Origin: Phorcus lineatus
Lineage: Eukaryota > Mollusca > Gastropoda > Trochida > Trochidae
Length of the DNA stretch: 64,000 nt
NCBI GenBank assembly: GCA_921293015.1
Contig: OV121096.1
Coordinates: 13,209,000-13,272,999 of the forward strand
Direction: 5' to 3'
Part shown: positions 45,865 to 58,200 of the stretch, one piece after another
How positions within the stretch are numbered: the first letter of the stretch is position 1
How the letters are laid out: the number at the start of each line of letters is the position of its first letter
The notes under the pieces: generated by a model
The model's input: the letters and a program-made list of their open reading frames with translations, nothing else
The model's database searches: none
Told to the model about the DNA's origin: nothing
Translations under genes and position numbers: made by a program

Positions 45865-48800
45865 ATGGACTTCAAAGATTTGATGTCTGTGGCGGCATAT
45901 AATGAAAAATCGGCCAAGAAACAGGTATTTGACAAAAATATTGAGGGGGAGGTGAAATTCGTGGGTTGGTTTCAACTGTTGAGATTCAGCGCAGGCTGCC
46001 TCTTGCTTTGACCAGCTGTGACCTTTTCACCAAGTCAGCAAATTATTACAGTTTATGTCTCAAACACTATCTCATTTATCTTCATATCTTGTCATGATGT
46101 GAATACTGAAATGAAGGCAGAATGTGAAAAAAAGGAAAAGAACATATTTCCTAGCCATATTCATAAATTTAACCTCAAAGCTACTCTTTACCGATAATTG
46201 AGTAATTATTTTGTTAATCAAATAAATCAACAAAGCAAAGTAAATGTCCAATGTATCAAATAATTATGAAGCAATTGCTCTTCCATACATTATTCTGAAA
46301 TTTAATCCAGCATGTGCAGTCATTGCGTTTAGAAGTTAAATCTGAACTGTTAGCCATTTTATATGAACACTAACTAACCTATCATACAGTTTGAACTCTA
46401 ATTTGCATTTGCTTTTCAAGACACAGACTAATTGAAATGCTATGTTGTAGGTTTTTTATCACTATGCCTCGTACGCGTTGTTAATCTTAGATACTGAAAC
46501 GATTAGGAGCAAGATGATACTTTTTAATTATTTTTGATGCAACAACAAAAGGCATCTGTGATACTGAAAACACATGGGGTATCAATTAAGTAAATTCTAG
46601 TCTTATTTCTTAAAATTTGAGTCATTGGTTTGATTAAATACAGTTTTTCGAGATTATATCTTCAAAACTAACGGACATCGATCCATCAACTTTTACTTTA
46701 GGTGTTTAGAGGATATTGAGGTTTTCTTTTGTCAATTTCGACTATTTTATTGGTAAAATTGTTTATTTTATCAAGTGAAGTAGGAGGTGTCACATTGTAT
46801 AACAGTACACGTGGTGCAGCTATGAACGAAAATATATAACTTTTCTCCATCATAAATAGAGATAAACATAGTAGCAGTCATGGGTTACATAAATTCCTAA
46901 TTAAATGTTGTAAATAATATATTTTCTTCAAAACAGAATTATTAGAAAAAGAAAGGGAGTGTCCATCACCACAGTTACGTGAAGACATTTGAGAAATAAT
47001 TGCAGCAGTCTATTGTTTTATGACCTCCACATCTTTAACTGTAACTTTTAATTATATATCGGTAACATGTTATTTTAACTCGACTAAGTGTCAGTTTCAA
47101 TGTAGCCATAATTTAGATATGATTGGACAAAGTTAACACTTGCCGTGGTGTTGAGACAAAGTTATATGAAAGATTCTCTAAACAATAAGAAATATTTTCT
47201 TGGTCGCAGTTAACTAAATAACGTTTCCCTTTTGTATAGTACTTAAACCTATTAAAGAACATTAGAGAATTAAATCAAGATTTATTGTGATATGAACTCT
47301 TTTTTTTTGTTTCATTTGAATAAATTCTGAAAGAACATATGCTTTTACATAATTTGTTACAGTATAGCCATAGTGCTCAGATCTCAACAGATCTTCCCAC
47401 ACCAAAAAGAGAGAGAAAATCTGGTGAAGTTCAATCTGAAGTATTGAAAAAACTCCGAGATGAGAAGGTCAGAGAGAGAGAAGAAAGGGGTAGGTGAAAC
47501 ACAGATCAATATTAGTTATCGCAATAACATTGTTTAAATCATTTTTAATTGTTTATGATTAAACTGAGCCAGGAAGTCAGTCAAGATACACTAATGGAAG
47601 TGAACCCCAAACAAACGAGAAGTCTTGAATCAAAGTAGAAAAATAGTTCCTATTTAAGCTGTCAGTCAGATCCAAATATCTTTTTTGTATGGTTATAGCA
47701 TGTTCTGTTAGGTTTCAAATACCTTATTGTTTCTTTAATGGCATTGTTTGTCTGAATATGAAATTTGCTCAGTATTCAGATCCTAATAATTTTGAAAGAA
47801 AATATCTATGCAACTGTTAAAGAGAAGTAAAATCATTAAAAGCTTAGTCCAAAAAGCAATTGAAGTATTTCACTGTTTAACTCTTTTTAACTTAAGCACC
47901 TGAAATGATTGGATCCAGTACAATGGGTGCATTTGTAAACTATTTTCAAGGGAATGCTAATTTGGATAGTCCTTGAAAGGGCATTAATTAAGAACAATGT
48001 AATTTGCCTTTTCATTTGTGTAAATAGATTATAGAGAGCCCATGGAGAACATTTGTTTTCCCCCTTTTTAAGACTTGCTTTTGTTAGAGGAACATGCATC
48101 ACATATATGAATGTGATAATCATAACGATAATCATTGTTTACATAGTTGTTATTATCATGGTTTACTGTCACTGTTCTCAAAAAAGTTTGAGAGGACAAA
48201 TCAGATTCTTAATTTGGAACTTCTAAAATGCCTCTGAAATAAACCCTTTTTGAATAGTTTTTGTGTGTGTTAAATATGGGGATTTAAATAAGATTCATTA
48301 GATAGTTTTGTAAGCTTTGTTAAAAGCAAAATTGTTAAAAAGCTTTTTGCTTTGAATCAAACTGATTTTTATCATGCAACAATCATCTCATGAGTCTGGA
48401 GAAGCTTGCAGTTTCGAATGGTGTTCTGAAGCTAGCCATATATATTTAGCTTATGCATTAAGTTAAGAACAAGCAATTATCACAAAAGTAGAAAATATAA
48501 CTGCTTGAAAAAGGCATACTGCAGATTGAGAGGAATAGTTTTAAAATGAAAATGTCTGATTGTAGAACGAGAAAGGAGAAGGAGAGAGAAAGAAGAAGAA
48601 AAGAAAAAGATATTTAGAATCCCAAAAAGTGGAACATCATCAAAAGAGAGGAGGTCAGAAAATGGGGAAAAGCAAAGATCTGATAGAGTAGATGCAAGGA
48701 AGGAAAAGAGAGAGAAGAAACAGACTTCATCTGCTGGTAGTAAAGAGAAGCAGGAGAAGACCAGGAAGGAAGACTCGGGGAGCAGTGCTAAAGTCAGAAA

Positions 48801-51800
48801 AGCAACATCTAGTGCCGGTAAGCCCAAAACTTCTGCATCAAGCGCCAGTGTGAATACAGCTGCCAGTGTTAATATTGAAACTGTTAACAATTCAACAGCA
48901 GATGTGGAACAGATGCAATACACATTCAAAGGGCCTCGCACAGCACAGCCTGCTATGAACTCAGCTTGGGCTAGGATGGAAGCCCAAATTCAGAAAGAAA
49001 GAAAAGAAGCAATGAAGAAAAAAGCAGCTGAGATAAATAGAAAGATTCAAGAAGATATTGAAAGGGAGAATCTTTCTAAGGCAAAGAAGGAACGCGAACT
49101 GGCTGATATTGAAAGAAGGAAGAAGGAAAAAGAAGAAAGAAAATTATCCAAGGAATTTACTTCTAAAGAGTTTAAGTCCTCAAAGGAGAAAGAGAAAGAG
49201 AGACGGAAACATGAGAGAAGCTTCTCTGCCAGACCACCTTCCCCCCCTCCACAGAAAGTGGAAGTGTCCAAACCTAAACCTAAAACAATTATTAAGAAAA
49301 AACCAAGACCAATGGGAGCACCGCTGGATTTTACATCAATTCTGCAAATGGCTCAACAGAAGCAGGTTGGGACCAGTGATAAACCTACAGCTATGCCTGT
49401 TATTAAAAAGAAGAAAGAGGTACGGCCCATGACCCAGGAAGAGAAAGACCGAGCTGCAAGGAAGAAGACCAAGGAGTATCAAGATTGGATCAAGTATGGA
49501 AAAGAAAGACCAAGACAGCCTTCAGTTTCTTCAGAGTCAGATTCTTTTTCAGACATTTCTGATGAGGAAACACCAGTGAAGCCTCCAGCTCATTCCAAGA
49601 GTTTCAGTTCGTTCAGTTCCAGCAAATCCAGTGCATCATCAAGTGCAAAACTTTCAAATTCCTTTTCAGGATCTAAATCAAACTCATTGCCCAGTGATCA
49701 TAGAACTCATTCTCATAAATCTCAACATATTAATGAACGTGATTCAGAGAAACACAAGTTTAACTCCAGAGGTGCTCAATACCCTTCTACAAAATTTCAT
49801 CCAGACAAACATAAAACAAACTCTCCAAAGCCTGATCCGAAGGCTCATTCTAAACATCATCAGATTCCACAGAGAAGTGATAAACATTCTGTTCACAGTG
49901 ACCAACACAGACGTTCAGATAAGTATGTGGCTTCCTCTAAGCATAAAGAACAGCATAGGGATAGTCCTAAACACAGTAATTCCAGAGACGTTCCTCAACA
50001 AAGCAAATCCAGAGACTATCCCCCACAGAAGTCAAGGGATCATTCTCAACAAGGTCGGTCACATGAGGTAAATCAGTCCATTGATAAGCATAAACATTCA
50101 GTTACCCAAGGTAAGTTGAAGAACAATTCAAACAATGATCGTGATAGATCAAGAGAAATGTCTCAAAACGGTTCAAGGGAAAAGCACAAAAGTATGCAGA
50201 TGTCTCAAGAAAAACATAGACACTCTCAATCACAGCAGAGACACTCTCAGTCACAGCAGGAGAAGCATAGACCTAGTTCTAATCAAGAAAAGGCCGATAG
50301 ATATAGGGAGCCGGTTTCACGGGATAAGCATAGAGACCATTTTAAATCCTTCTCCAAGGAAAGAAGTCGAGAGCCGCAGAAAGCAGTCTCGAAGGACAGA
50401 CGCGAGAGAGTGGATGAGCGCGGAGGAAAGAAGTCTAGGCGTGACTATGTGGATGAACACGAGAATGTGCTGGTGTGTGGTCCGGCCTCACCATCTCCCC
50501 CCTCCTCACCTATTGCCTCCAACCCCTTCGATAGGATGATCGGCCAGATCAGGAAGAACAACCCCAAGATGCAGTCAGGTGAGTGTTTTGCTTGTTTGAC
50601 AATAAAATGTTGAATCACTATTTTTCGCACAATTGAACTACAATCATCACGAAGAGAAAGTCTTTTGTAAATGAAAATAAATAGATGGGAGCCAGGCCTG
50701 TAAGAATTACCATAATGTCTTAATGTCTAAGCTCTCTATTCTTCAGCACATTTATGCATTTCAATTCAAAAGCCACTTTCTGCCACGACAGCCAAAAGGA
50801 AACGCCAGATAATAGACAGCGAGAGTGAGGAGGACGAGGACATGGCCGACTTCATAGATGATGATGACGATGAGGAACTGGATGACCCCTCCAGTCTCGA
50901 CTATTCCAAGTACATCCGCCAGATCTTTGGATATGATAAGCGCAAGTAAGTACTAAACCCAGTTCATCCGCCAGATCTTTGAATATGATAAGCGCAAGTA
51001 AGTACTAAACCCAGTTCATCCGCCAGATCTTTGGATATGATAAGCGCAAGTAAGTACTAAACCCAGTTCATCCGCCAGATCTTTGGATATGATAAGCGCA
51101 AGTAAGTACTAAACCCAGTTCATCCGCCAGATCTTTGGATATGATAAGCACAAGTAAGTACTTAACCCAGTTCATCCGCCAGATCTTTGGATATGATAAG
51201 CACAAGTAAGTACTGAACCCAGTTCATCCGCCAGATCTTTGGATATGATAAGCACAAGTAAGTACTTAACCCAGTTCATCCGTCAGATCTTTGGATATGA
51301 TAAGTGCAAGTAAGTACTAAACCCAGTTCATCCGTCAGATCTTTGGATATGATAAGTGCAAGTAAGTACTAAACCCAGTTCATCCGCCAGATCTTTGGAT
51401 ATGATAAGCACAAGTAAGTACTACTCCCAGTACATCTGCCATATCTTTGGGTTTGAGAAGCGCAAGTAAGTACTACTCCAAGTAGATCTGCTATATCTTT
51501 GGGTTTGAGAAGCGCAAGTAAGTACTACTCCAAGTAGATCTACTATATCTTTGGGTTTGATAAGTGCAAGTAAGTACTACTCCAAGTAAATCTGCTATAT
51601 CTTTGGATAGTGTAAGCACAAGTTTCTTCTACTCCCAATATCTGGTGAAGGGGATTTTGTTTACTTTGACACAAAGGCTGCTAGTGTTTCCACTAGTCAT
51701 TATTAGCAGGGCGCAACGCCCTGCCCTTTTGAACATGCGCCCTGCCCTTTTTCTGTCCCGCCCTGCCCTTTTGAACATGCGCCCTGCCCTTTTTCTGTAG

Positions 51801-54800
51801 ATAGGGAGATTACTGGCCAACACAGCCGAATGATCTCATCTGATGTAATGAGTGAAATGTATGCGCACATGTTCTGTAGCTCATTAAAAATTGGTTAAGA
51901 TAAATGTGATGTTTGTCTTAATTAATTCATAAGATTCAGAAATCATTAAAATATAATTTACACTGCAAGAATTGACACAAGTGTAAAGAAAACTGTTTCA
52001 TTTACAGAAAGTAGCTAACTTTTCGTTTGAAACATACTTTCAAATGAATTTGTATGCAAGTGCCCTTTTGAAAGGAGTTGTGCCCTTTTTAAAATCAATT
52101 TGCCCTGCCCTTTTTCTAACCCAGGGGAAACACTAACTGCAATGAGAGACAACCAGTTCCATGGAATGTCAACATTTGGATGAAGTGAAATTCATCAAAC
52201 GAGCTCTGGGCGTTTGGACAGTGTTACACTTGCTAAAAGCGATCAGAAATAATCACTTGAATTATGCTTATGCATTACTAGCAACATCCAGTAGGTAGAA
52301 CATATTCAATGAAAAAGGCTTGATACAGAATAACAGAGGATAGAAATAGCTTTGAAATTGATAATTCTGTTTGTATAAAATGAAGAGAAAATATCAGAAA
52401 AAGACATTCTGAATTCCACTGATATTCTGACAAGAATAATAGTAAGAGGATGATGCAATCTTGATGCAGACATGCTTTTAATTTTGATTGCACTAGTAAA
52501 TGTGTTGATGACTTTGAGTTCCTTTGCGGTTTACATGCCTCAGCACTGTGTTCCATCTGTGGTGTTGCCAGGTTTGCCCACGTGCGGGAGGACGACATTG
52601 ACTGTATGGAGAGCAACTACTCCACTGTGATGAAGGAGGAAGCCCGCAGGTACGCAGCGATGCACTTTATCTTCCTTTCTTGTGTAGAAGAAGACTGTTT
52701 CATTTCTATTCTATAAGTCCTTTTCTGTTTACCTTGCTTGTGTAATAATAATTGCCCATGTTAACTGGATATATCTCACTTAACAGTATGCAGACTTGAC
52801 TATCATGTTTTTACAATTAAAAACTATTTTAGTTAAATAATGAGGCAGAATCGAATTTCAGGGGGACATTACTTTTAAGCTCATCAGGTCTGAAAGACCC
52901 GATGGGCTTATGGCATGGCATGGCGTCCGGCGTCCGTCCGTCCGTCCATCCATCCGTCCATCCGTCCGTCCATCTGTAAACTTTTCACTTTTTCGACTTC
53001 TTCTCCAGAACCAATGACTCTAGAGAGCTGAAATTTTATGTGCATACTCCTTGGCAAATGGGGATTCTAAATTGTAGATTTCGTGACCCCATGACCCCAA
53101 ATGGGGTCACAAGGGTCAAAACCTTAAAAATCTATTTTGATCTTCTTCTCCAGTTCCAAAAGGTCCAGAGAGCTGAAAAGTTGTGTGTAGACTTCTTGGC
53201 CAATGGGGATTCTAAATTGTAGATTTCGTGACCCCATGACCCCAAATGAGGTCAGAGGGGTCAAAACATGAAAAACCTATTTTCATCTTCTTCTCCAGTT
53301 CCAAAAGGTCCAGAGAGCTGAATAGTTGTGTGTAGACTCCTTGGGCACTGGAGATTCTAAATTGTAGGTTTGGTGACCCCATGACCCCAAATGGGTTCAC
53401 AGGGGTCAAAACCTGAAAAACCTATTTTCATCTTCTTCTCCAGTTCCAAAAGGTCTAGAGAGCTGAAAAGTTGTGTGTAGACTTCTTGGCCAATGGGGAT
53501 TCTAAATTGTAGATTTTGTGACCCCATGACCCCAAATGAGGTCAGAGGGGTCAAAACCTGAAAAACCTATTTTCATCTTCTTCTCCAGTTCCAAAAGGTC
53601 TAGAGAGCTGAAAAGGTGTGTGTAGACTCCTTGGCCAACGGGGATTCTAAATTGTAGGTTGGGTGACCCCGTGACCCCAAATGGCGTCACAGGGGTCAAA
53701 ACCTTAAAAATATATTTTAATCTTCTTCTCCAGTTCCAAAAGGTCCAGAGAGCTGAAAAGTTGTGTGTAGACTTCTTGGCCAATGGGGATTCTAAATTGT
53801 AGATTTTGTGACCCCATGACCCCAAATGAGGTCAGAGGGGTCAAAACCTAAAAAACCTAATTTCATCTTTTTCCCTAGTTCCAAAAGGTCTAGAGAGCTG
53901 AAAAGGTGTGTGTAGACTCCTTGGCCAACGGGGATTCTAAATTGTAGGTTTGGTGACCCCATGACCCAAAATGGGGTCACGGGGGTCAAAACCTTAAAAA
54001 TCTATTTTAATCTTCTTCTCCAGTTCCAAAAGGTCCAGAGAGCTGAAAAGTTGTGTGTAGACTTCTTGGCCAATGGGGATTCTAAATTGTAGATTTTGTG
54101 ACCCCATGATCCCAAATGAGGTCAGAGGGGTCAAAACCTAAAAAACCTAATTTCATCTTTTTCCCTGGTTCCAAAAGGTCTAGAGAGCTGAAAAGGTGTG
54201 TGTAGACACCTTGGCCAACGGGGATTCTAAATTGTAGGTTTGGTGACCCCATGACCCCAAATGGGGTCACAGGGGTCAAAACCTAAAAAACCTAATTTCA
54301 TCTTTTTCCCTAGTTCCAAAAGGTCTAGAGAGCTGAAAAGGTGTGTGTAGACTCCTTGGCCAACGGGGATTCTAAATTGTAGGTTTGGTGACCCTATGAC
54401 CCCAAATGGGTTCACAGGGGTCAAAACCTAAAAAAACCTAATTTCATCTTTTTCCCTAGTTCCAAAAGGTCTAGAGAGCTGAAAAGGTGTGTGTAGACTC
54501 CTTGGCCAACGGGGATTCTAAATTGAAGCTTTGGTGACCCCATAACCCCAAATGGGGTCACAGGGGTCAAAACCTAAAAAACCTAATTTCATCTTCTTCT
54601 CCAGTTCCAAAAGATCTTGATAGCTGAATAGTTGTGTGTAGACTCCTTGGACAATGGGGATTCTGAATTGTAGGTTCGGTGACCCCTTGACCCCAAATGG
54701 GCAATGGGCCTTTTTTATTTGATAGTGAATAACTCGGACGTTGGGACAGGCTATCTTTCCTACACTGCCCATGACCCCATGGTCTAAACCCAAACACCTA

Positions 54801-55212
54801 TTTCTATCAAAAGTCTGATGAGCTACAGAGCCCATGGCTCTATTTTTACTTTTTATTGTAATGTGATTATGACTAAATCCATCCAAACATTCTCTTGAGG
54901 GTTAGATATAAGTTGCTTTAGTCAATAAGCCACAATCCTTTTAAAAGCCAAATATTCAGGTCAGTACATAATATCGTTTCGCCTCAAAAAGAGTCAACAA
55001 GGGATGCAGGCACTCTGCCTGTAAGATAGCAAGTGTGTGAGATAACTGCTAAACGTACATGAAGCTGCACTATGCCACAAGTGACACTCTGTGTGTGTGT
55101 ATGTTGCAGTGCTAGACTCGGACTCATAGAGGATCTCGAGGACATCAAGATGGAGCAGGAGGAACTGCAGCGCAAGAAGATGAAGATGAAGACGAAGGGT
55201 GGCCGCAAATAG
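45865..55212 (+). CDS. SPTY2D1: SPT2 histone chaperone (SPTY2D1 homologue), six exons
   Basis: Exons: 45865-45924, 47363-47489, 48566-50578, 50747-50945, 52572-52649, 55110-55212. They total 2580 bases and 859 residues, with all phases consistent. The N-terminus MDFKDLMSVAAYNEKSAKKQ matches the conserved SPT2 start. A long Lys/Arg/Glu coiled coil follows (to about residue 275), then the conserved element RPMGAPLDFTSILQMAQQKQ near 310, a Ser/His/Lys-rich disordered region, and the acidic C-terminal SPT2 domain (about 734-859). SPT2 binds H3-H4 and DNA and acts in transcription-coupled nucleosome handling and rRNA transcription (known for the family). The protein is longer than human SPT2 (685 residues), mainly in the disordered region. 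Introns 4 and 5 carry unusual tandem arrays. Confidence 0.95.
48566..50578 (+). CDS. SPTY2D1: SPT2 exon 3, large disordered and coiled-coil exon
   Basis: The acceptor is TCTGATTGTAG and the donor TCAG/GTGAGT; 2013 bases. It encodes the charged coiled coil (for example QKERKEAMKKKAAEINRKIQ), the LDFTSILQMAQQKQ element, KKEVRPMTQEEKDRAARKKT, and then about 300 residues of Ser, His, Lys and Gln with repeats such as EKHRHSQSQQRHSQSQQEKH. It ends SPPSSPIASNPFDRMIGQIR. The frame is open throughout. Reading past the donor gives a stop within 15 codons. Confidence 0.9.
50747..55212 (+). CDS. SPTY2D1: SPT2 exons 4-6, H3-H4-binding C-terminal domain
   Basis: Exon 4 (acceptor TATTCTTCAG, donor CGCAA/GTAAGT) encodes the basic stretch KRKRQIIDSESEEDEDMADF, a poly-acidic run and DYSKYIRQIFGYDKRK. 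Exon 5 (52572-52649, donor GTACGC) gives FAHVREDDIDCMESNYSTVM. Exon 6 (55110-55212) gives RLGLIEDLEDIKMEQEELQR and a Lys-rich tail, with stop TAG at 55210. The pattern of an IR-x-F-x-YD motif, CMES and an IEDLED helix is the SPT2 signature that wraps H3-H4. Confidence 0.93.
50920..51640 (+). repeat. 52-bp array duplicating the SPT2 exon 4 end and its 5' splice site
   Basis: The last 31 bases or so of exon 4, its donor and the first intron bases (GATAAGCGCAAGTAAGTACT) are repeated head to tail. Donor GTs fall at 50946, 50998, 51050, 51102, 51154, 51206, 51258, 51310, 51362, 51414, 51466, 51518 and 51570, exactly 52 apart. A fourteenth copy near 51622 has lost the GTAAGT. Early copies are nearly identical to the exon; later ones diverge (TACATCTGCCATATC, TTTGGGTTTGAGAAG). 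Confidence 0.95.
51683..52134. mobile_element. hAT-like MITE
   Basis: The terminal sequences AGTGTTTCC and GGAAACACT are inverted, and both ends continue into CAGGGCG/GCCCTGCCC-rich sequence. Inner GCCCTTTT blocks repeat at both ends, and the left end is internally duplicated. An 8-bp target duplication expected for hAT is not evident, so the superfamily is tentative. It lies in SPT2 intron 4, just after the 52-bp array. No coding capacity. Confidence 0.6.
52877..54835 (+). repeat. Dispersed repeat with an internal ~145-bp tandem array
   Basis: It begins with AAGCTCATCAGGTCTGAAAG, a GTCC-rich run and GTAAACTTTTCACTTTTTCG, i.e. the repeat family of 1320-1600 in opposite orientation. About eleven 145-base units then follow, each with GACCCCATGACCCCAAATG, TTCATCTTCTTCTCCAGTTC and AGAGAGCTGAAAAG landmarks. 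It fills most of SPT2 intron 5. The periodic minus-strand frames of about 65 codons within it are by-products of the repeat. Confidence 0.9.
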
Positions 55213-58200
55213 GACTGTGTGAGACTGAACAGAAAATAGGAGTTTGTGAGACTGGACAAAAAATAGGACCTTTTAGACTGGACACAAAAAGGACCTTGTG
55301 AGACTTGATGCAAAGTGAACAGCGTGAGACAGAGAGTACATAGGAGCAAGTATGACTGTATGGTAATAGGTTTATGAAAGACAGGATGCAAATAGTCCTA
55401 AGTGATATTGGGTGCAAATGGGACAGTGTGAGATAGGAACCAAAAAGGATCATTTGAGATTGGAAGTAGAAAAAATGTAAACATAGGGGATAACTGAACC
55501 AAATTCTGAGTAAAACGTTGTGTATCTTTATAGATGATAGTTAAAATTGAAATGTTCAATGCATTAATGATTGTAAAGTCATTGTGAAGATTAAGCCAAA
55601 ATAAGATTAATCTCTCTTTTTAGTAAATGGACCTTTTTAGAGGTTTTTCTAGAGTTCAGACTAAAAGTGTTGAAAGTACTATGTAAACTATCTCTGTTAG
55701 CTCTGGTTTGAGGGTAACACCTTGTGAAGTATTTATTGTCTTTATTTAGTTTATTTATTTAGTAGATGCAGTGATTTCTTGAGCTGTGGTTCAAGTAATT
55801 AAGAATGATAAGGGGCTTTGCAATATGAACATGCTTAAATACATGAATGATAACAGTTGCTTTTATGATGACATATTGTTGCAACTGACCAGTCGCAACT
55901 GTTGTATTGCAGAACAGTTTCATTTTGTGTAATATTATGCTTGTAGCTCTAGTAGATAATGCATGTTTTTGGACAATAACATTTTCATTAAAGGGCACTT
56001 ATCTATTTAAACTGTTTGGGGCCCTACTGTCATCACTTTTGTAAATACAGAGCCACTATTGTAATACTTATTTGTATCATTGAATACCCAGGTTATGGTT
56101 CAGGGTTCTGAATTGACATGGCATTCAGCAAAGTGTCGGAGTTTAACCAATATGAAAAGATAAATTACAGAAAAATCAGACTACTACAAGCAATAGTAAC
56201 CAGTTTATATAAAAAGGGAAAGATGGTCATGCTACTCTGGCTGCTTTTAGAGTATGCACCCTGATCTAATATTCAAAATTTCCTTTGAGTGCTTACATGT
56301 TATTTATTCCTAGTTATAAATGTCTACTTGAAGGACTTGATTCTTTCCACAGAATCTCTGTTACAATTGGCTCATGATTTTGGGTTTTGTAAACTTCTTG
56401 ATATGCAACATTGATACCTTTCTTGATTCTGTTCAATGTACAATTTCCAACTTCCTAGTGAATATGAGAACTCTATCAGGGGAAGCAACTCCAATGTTCC
56501 CAACATTTTCAGATTTGTGTTGCTCTTTCTGAAACTATGTATCTGAACATCTATCTTTGATTACAACTTATCAGGATTCTCTATCGCTTTCTCAAATGAA
56601 TTGTATTGCAAGAACAGATAATGTGAGAAAATAAGAATTTAGTTACCTGTGGGTAGATAGCGAGGTTTATGTGAGGTAATGGAAAATATTTTGTCTCCAC
56701 GATTTGATAACAGTAAATTTGATTAACCACTGTCCTATATTCAGTTCATTCCAAGGTATGAATAAAGTTTTGATGATGAGTTTTACAGGTATCATGATAA
56801 AAGTTTATTTTATGTGCTCAATGAGAGTAAGGTACTTGCTTGTGCTACAGATATTTTGATTGCGTATTTTGAAGATTTGAATGGATTATATGAATGAAAG
56901 AAAAAATGGAATGATTTACTGCCTTTATGATACATTTGGTTAAGATTAGATAACCCCAGTTTTTTTCCAATACTATGAAAGTAGCTCATAACTTATTTAT
57001 CTATTTATTTCACCAACCTTGTAGCAATCCATGAAGTCTGTGATGACCCTCATATTTGTTTGTTTATTTTCAAGTAATATGAGCTTTTCTTTATAGTAAA
57101 ACACAACTGAACGGAATGTTAAGATTTCTCAAATAGATTGAACAAATATTTCTTCAGTATGATGATAAAAAATGAGTAAATAATTAGGAATGATGTCTGG
57201 GAAAAGATTTCTCATGTTTCGTGTGTTCATTACTCATGTTTTAGCCTGGTCTGAGGAAATAAAGCAAAGCTGTTCTTGATCCAGTATTGTAAATACGTGT
57301 TTGTTTGCAATGGAAATGGAGCTTTAAGTTATATGGAATATGCCTGAACATAATAATATATCTATTCTTTGTCCCATTTTATAAAAAAGATTGCTGTATT
57401 CATTTATCAAATTATCATATGCAAATTGTTTACTTGATTAATCATTAGATTTAATATATGGTCATATACTGTTGGAGATTGATTGTTGCATCTTTATTCA
57501 GAAACCAAAAATCTTTTTATGGTAATGAACATATTATGGAATTATTATATATAAACATATATGTAAGAGAACATTACATCCCACATAATCAACAGTCAAA
57601 GCCAATTTCTCTGATGAAATATTTACAGATTAACTGAAATGAAAACAACTAGATATTGTATGTTTCCATCACTTCAGACTACAGTTATCTTGTAAAAGTT
57701 TGTTGATGTTTGATAGCCAAATTATATATGTACGTTTCTGCTTGGAAATATGATTTGTATCAAACACTCAAAATATTTCCATGTGAGGATGCCTGAACTC
57801 CATATGAGTTTGTAATAGTGGTCAATGAGAGAGGTTCATAAGACTTACATGTTATATTTTCTGAATGTATGACATTATTTTATCGATCTGTTACTTTCAT
57901 TTTGTCCAAATGATCACTTAAAAATGTATCAAATTCATTATATCATAGTGTTTTTCTCATTTGTCCAAACAATATGTATATTCAAAATGATTATATTTCA
58001 TTTATCAAAGTGTTGCTTTAATTGTTGCCAAATTATAAGTCTTCATGATGTATCAATATAATGGTATCACAGTGTTGCTTTTGATGAGATGAAATGATCA
58101 TGATGTCTTGTTTTTTGTCAAAATACTTTGTTTTTTAATGATATGATTTTATGAAAAATGGACATCTTCCAGTGATGCAGGAATACGCTTTCTAAGTAAG

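Noticed and set aside
53212-54424. Series of about 65-codon minus-strand frames at 145-base steps
   Set aside because: They are by-products of the tandem repeat in SPT2 intron 5 with no start context or domain.
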